From positions 1-6,945 of the forward strand of contig DEAT01000049.1 in NCBI GenBank assembly GCA_002348265.1: 6,945 nucleotides of DNA, read 5' to 3'. The position numbers and the translations under genes are program-made. Origin of the DNA: Gemmatimonadales bacterium UBA2975. GTDB taxonomy: Bacteria > Gemmatimonadota > Gemmatimonadetes > Longimicrobiales > Gaopeijiaceae. Shown here one piece after another: positions 5,282 through 6,945 of this stretch; position 1 is the first letter of the stretch, and each line of letters starts with the position of its first letter. The notes under the pieces were generated by a model. It was not told where the DNA came from. It did no database searches and saw nothing but the letters and a program-made list of their open reading frames with translations.

Positions 5282-6094
5282 ATGAAGAAAGCACTGTTAC
5301 TTTCGCTCGCCATTGTCGTGGTGTCCTGCCAACAGGATGCGAGCGAGTCAGAGATGGATTCACGAACGCCTCCCCCAGAATGGACTGAACTGTTCAATGG
5401 CCGTGATCTCTCAGGATGGGTGCCCAAAATTCGTGGCGAACCGCTGGGCAGTGATGTCCGGGAGACTTTTCGCGTGGAAGATGGTCTCCTAACGGTTAGG
5501 TACGATGCTTACGATGTAGCTAAGGGGTTTGAAGACACGTTTGGGCATCTCTTCTACGAAGAAGCTCTCGGGGCGTACGAACTCATTGTCGAATACCGAT
5601 TCATCGGCTCTCAGTTTAAAGGTGGACCGGATTGGGCGCGGTCGAATTCGGGTGTCATGTTTCACAGTCAGGACCCCGAGACGATTGGTCTGCACCAGGA
5701 TTTTCCAGTATCTCTGGAAGTTCAGTTCCTGGGAGGTCAGGTGGGTGAGACCCGACCGACGGCGAACCTCTGCACGCCGGGTACGCACGTAGAGATGGAG
5801 GGTGTGCAGATAACGCAGCATTGCATCAATGCCTCTGCGCCAACGATACCCGATAGTACTTGGGTTTCAGTGAACATCTTTGCTGGAGTGGATGGCTCCG
5901 TACAGCACATCATCGGAGGGGAAACAGTTCTATCGTACAACCGACCTGTAGTCGGCGGTGGCGAGGTCAGTGAAGTTACCGATGGAGCGCCTGAGTCTGG
6001 TTTTCTCTTGACCGGTGGTTTCATAGCTCTCCAGAGTGAGAGTCACCCAATCCAGTTTCGACGTATTGCGATGCGTCCTCTTATCGATGAATAG
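5282..6094 (+). CDS. DUF1080 (3-keto-disaccharide hydrolase-like) lipoprotein (270 aa)
   Basis: The protein belongs to the DUF1080/3-keto-disaccharide hydrolase family, a concanavalin-like jelly roll. Some members cleave glycosides already oxidised at C3. The signal sequence MKKALLLSLAIVVVSC has a lipobox ending at Cys16, so the mature protein should be a lipid-anchored envelope protein. A Ser/Glu-rich linker leads into the family start WTELFNGRDLSGW (34-46). Typical core pieces follow: NSGVMFH (122-128), SLEVQFLGG (144-152) and the C-terminal GGFIALQSESHPIQFRRI (245-262). Cys164 and Cys181 could form a disulfide. The ATG lies 12 bases after the protease stop and in the same frame. AGGAG (5276-5280) is only one base from the ATG, and no other in-frame start is available, so translation may be coupled to the upstream gene. 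The true substrate is unknown. Confidence 0.92.
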   Translation: MKKALLLSLAIVVVSCQQDASESEMDSRTPPPEWTELFNGRDLSGWVPKIRGEPLGSDVRETFRVEDGLLTVRYDAYDVAKGFEDTFGHLFYEEALGAYELIVEYRFIGSQFKGGPDWARSNSGVMFHSQDPETIGLHQDFPVSLEVQFLGGQVGETRPTANLCTPGTHVEMEGVQITQHCINASAPTIPDSTWVSVNIFAGVDGSVQHIIGGETVLSYNRPVVGGGEVSEVTDGAPESGFLLTGGFIALQSESHPIQFRRIAMRPLIDE

Positions 6095-6157
6095 TCGGGG
6101 GGTGCGGAGCGTGCTGTCCGTGCCGTAGGTTTCCCGCTCACTCTTCCAGGAGCTTAG

Positions 6158-6715
6158 ATGGACCGAAGAACGGCGATCCGCACTCTGGCTAGTGTGAGTG
6201 TGCTGCCCGTTCTGGCCCCCGAACGTGCGACAGAGCTCCTAAATGCGAGACGCGTCATCGTTGCAGCCGAACGTGTTTCGACCTCACTCAGCCAATCAGA
6301 ACTTGAGATCGTAGGACTGGTCGCGGACATCATTTTGCCTCGAACAGGCTCACCCAGTGCAACCGATCTAGATGTCCCTGCCTTCGTTGATCTGATCGTG
6401 TCGGAATGGATGGACGACAAAGACTCGGATGATTTTCTCCTGGGTCTCAGAATGCTCGACACGGAATCCGTGGTGCGTTTTGGGATCGGGTTTACAGAGT
6501 CTTCGTCCGATCAACAGCATACCCTAGTCAGTGAGCTTGATGCACAGATGCCAGAGCCAGGCTCTAGCGAAGACGTGCCGGATGGCTTTTACCCGACTCT
6601 CAAGCGGCTGGTAGTGGTGGGATACTTCACGACAGAAGAGGGTGCGAGACAGACCGGATATCGCATCATGCCGGGAGCTTATGCGGGTTGCTCGGTTCCG
6701 GGGGCCAATCAATGA
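6158..6715 (+). CDS. Gluconate 2-dehydrogenase subunit 3 family protein with Tat signal (185 aa)
   Basis: This is the small (gamma-type) subunit that accompanies membrane- or periplasm-located GMC flavoprotein dehydrogenases. The N-terminus MDRRTAIRTLASVSVLPVLAP is a twin-arginine signal (Arg3-Arg4), which in such complexes carries the signal-less flavoprotein out of the cell. Family features are LVADIILPRTGSPSATDLDVPAFVDLIV (about 53-80), GYFTTEEGARQTGYR (about 155-169) and the terminal PGAYAGC. A length of 185 residues is normal. AGGAG (6148-6152) lies five bases before the ATG. The gene starts 63 bases after the DUF1080 stop without a clear promoter or terminator between, so it probably belongs to the same operon. 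Its stop overlaps the next start in ATGA, the usual sign of coupled subunit synthesis. Confidence 0.93.
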   Translation: MDRRTAIRTLASVSVLPVLAPERATELLNARRVIVAAERVSTSLSQSELEIVGLVADIILPRTGSPSATDLDVPAFVDLIVSEWMDDKDSDDFLLGLRMLDTESVVRFGIGFTESSSDQQHTLVSELDAQMPEPGSSEDVPDGFYPTLKRLVVVGYFTTEEGARQTGYRIMPGAYAGCSVPGANQ

Positions 6716-6945
6716 GAACCGAGTACGATGCCATAGTCATTGGGTCAGGCATAACGGGGGGGTGGGCTGCCAAGGAGCTTACGGAAGCCGGCCTGCATAC
6801 TCTCGTTCTAGAGGCCGGACCCGAAATTATTCCCGAGCGAGACTATACGGAGCACGTCCCTGTTTGGAACATGAAGTATCGCGGAATGACAGACAGGAAA
6901 AAGTTGGCTGAACGGCAGTCCATCCAGCGCGAGTGCTATGCATGC
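6712..6945 (+). CDS. GMC-family FAD-dependent oxidoreductase, N-terminal 78 residues (cut by window end)
   Basis: This is the beginning of the flavoprotein subunit of a sugar/alcohol dehydrogenase. The start MRTEYDAIVIGSGITGGWAA holds the FAD-binding Rossmann motif GSGITG (residues 11-16). The second strand ends in LVLEAG with Glu34, which would bind the ribose of the adenosine part of FAD. The RQSIQRECYAC segment at the window edge fits the gluconate-dehydrogenase-like branch of the GMC family. The ATG overlaps the stop of the small-subunit gene by four bases. No signal peptide is present, which agrees with hitch-hiking export through the Tat signal of its partner. The reading frame is open to the last base and the substrate cannot be judged from this fragment. 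Confidence 0.93.
   Translation, partial: MRTEYDAIVIGSGITGGWAAKELTEAGLHTLVLEAGPEIIPERDYTEHVPVWNMKYRGMTDRKKLAERQSIQRECYAC

Noticed and set aside
4780..5427. Minus-strand open frame of 215 codons opposite the protease gene end
   Set aside because: It lies antisense to the conserved catalytic domain of the tricorn homologue and the DUF1080 start, has Ser/Pro/Arg-rich composition typical of an antisense shadow, and lacks a recognisable domain.
6095..6157. Promoter or terminator between the DUF1080 and subunit-3 genes
   Set aside because: I found no -35/-10 pair and only a small CGGA/TCCG hairpin without a T run. The 63-base gap is compatible with one operon.

Overview
The window looks like a stretch of ordinary bacterial chromosome of moderate-to-high GC. 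I see no transposase, integrase, phage gene or CRISPR array. An exported tricorn-type protease, a DUF1080 lipoprotein and a Tat-signal gluconate-2-dehydrogenase-subunit-3/GMC pair together are typical of free-living, heterotrophic, Gram-negative-type phyla rich in periplasmic hydrolases and sugar oxidoreductases. Gemmatimonadota is my first guess, with Acidobacteriota or Bacteroidota as alternatives. This placement is inference from gene content, not from a marker gene.

Layout. (1) Positions 41-115 hold a tRNA-Val(UAC) on the plus strand. (2) Positions 175-656 hold a minus-strand CspA-family cold-shock gene (237-443) with a clear intrinsic terminator. Its leader is heavily structured: a 19-bp hairpin covers both the Shine-Dalgarno sequence and the AUG, and more inverted repeats lie upstream. 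(3) Positions 739-1321 hold a divergent gene for a small four-helix membrane protein (803-1252) with a good sigma70-type promoter and its own terminator. (4) Positions 1404-1919 hold a single-gene unit for a 117-residue protein of unknown function (corrected start at 1499), ending in a terminator whose T tract overlaps the next promoter. (5) Positions 1918 to the window end hold a probable operon: a secreted tricorn-like S41 protease (1979-5269), a DUF1080 lipoprotein (5282-6094), a Tat-exported gluconate 2-dehydrogenase subunit 3 family protein (6158-6715), and the N-terminus of its GMC flavoprotein partner (6712 onward, cut by the window edge).

How the genes may work together. The last three genes suggest a cell-envelope route for oxidising a sugar or glycoside (GMC plus Tat-carrying small subunit) and then cleaving a 3-keto-glycoside (DUF1080). 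The tricorn-like protease would add periplasmic peptide breakdown. The promoters of the 117-residue gene and of the protease operon share the same TGACA-N15-TGTCA inverted repeat at the same place relative to the -35 box, so the two units may be co-regulated. The most interesting non-coding signals are this shared element and the self-sequestering hairpin over the cold-shock gene start.
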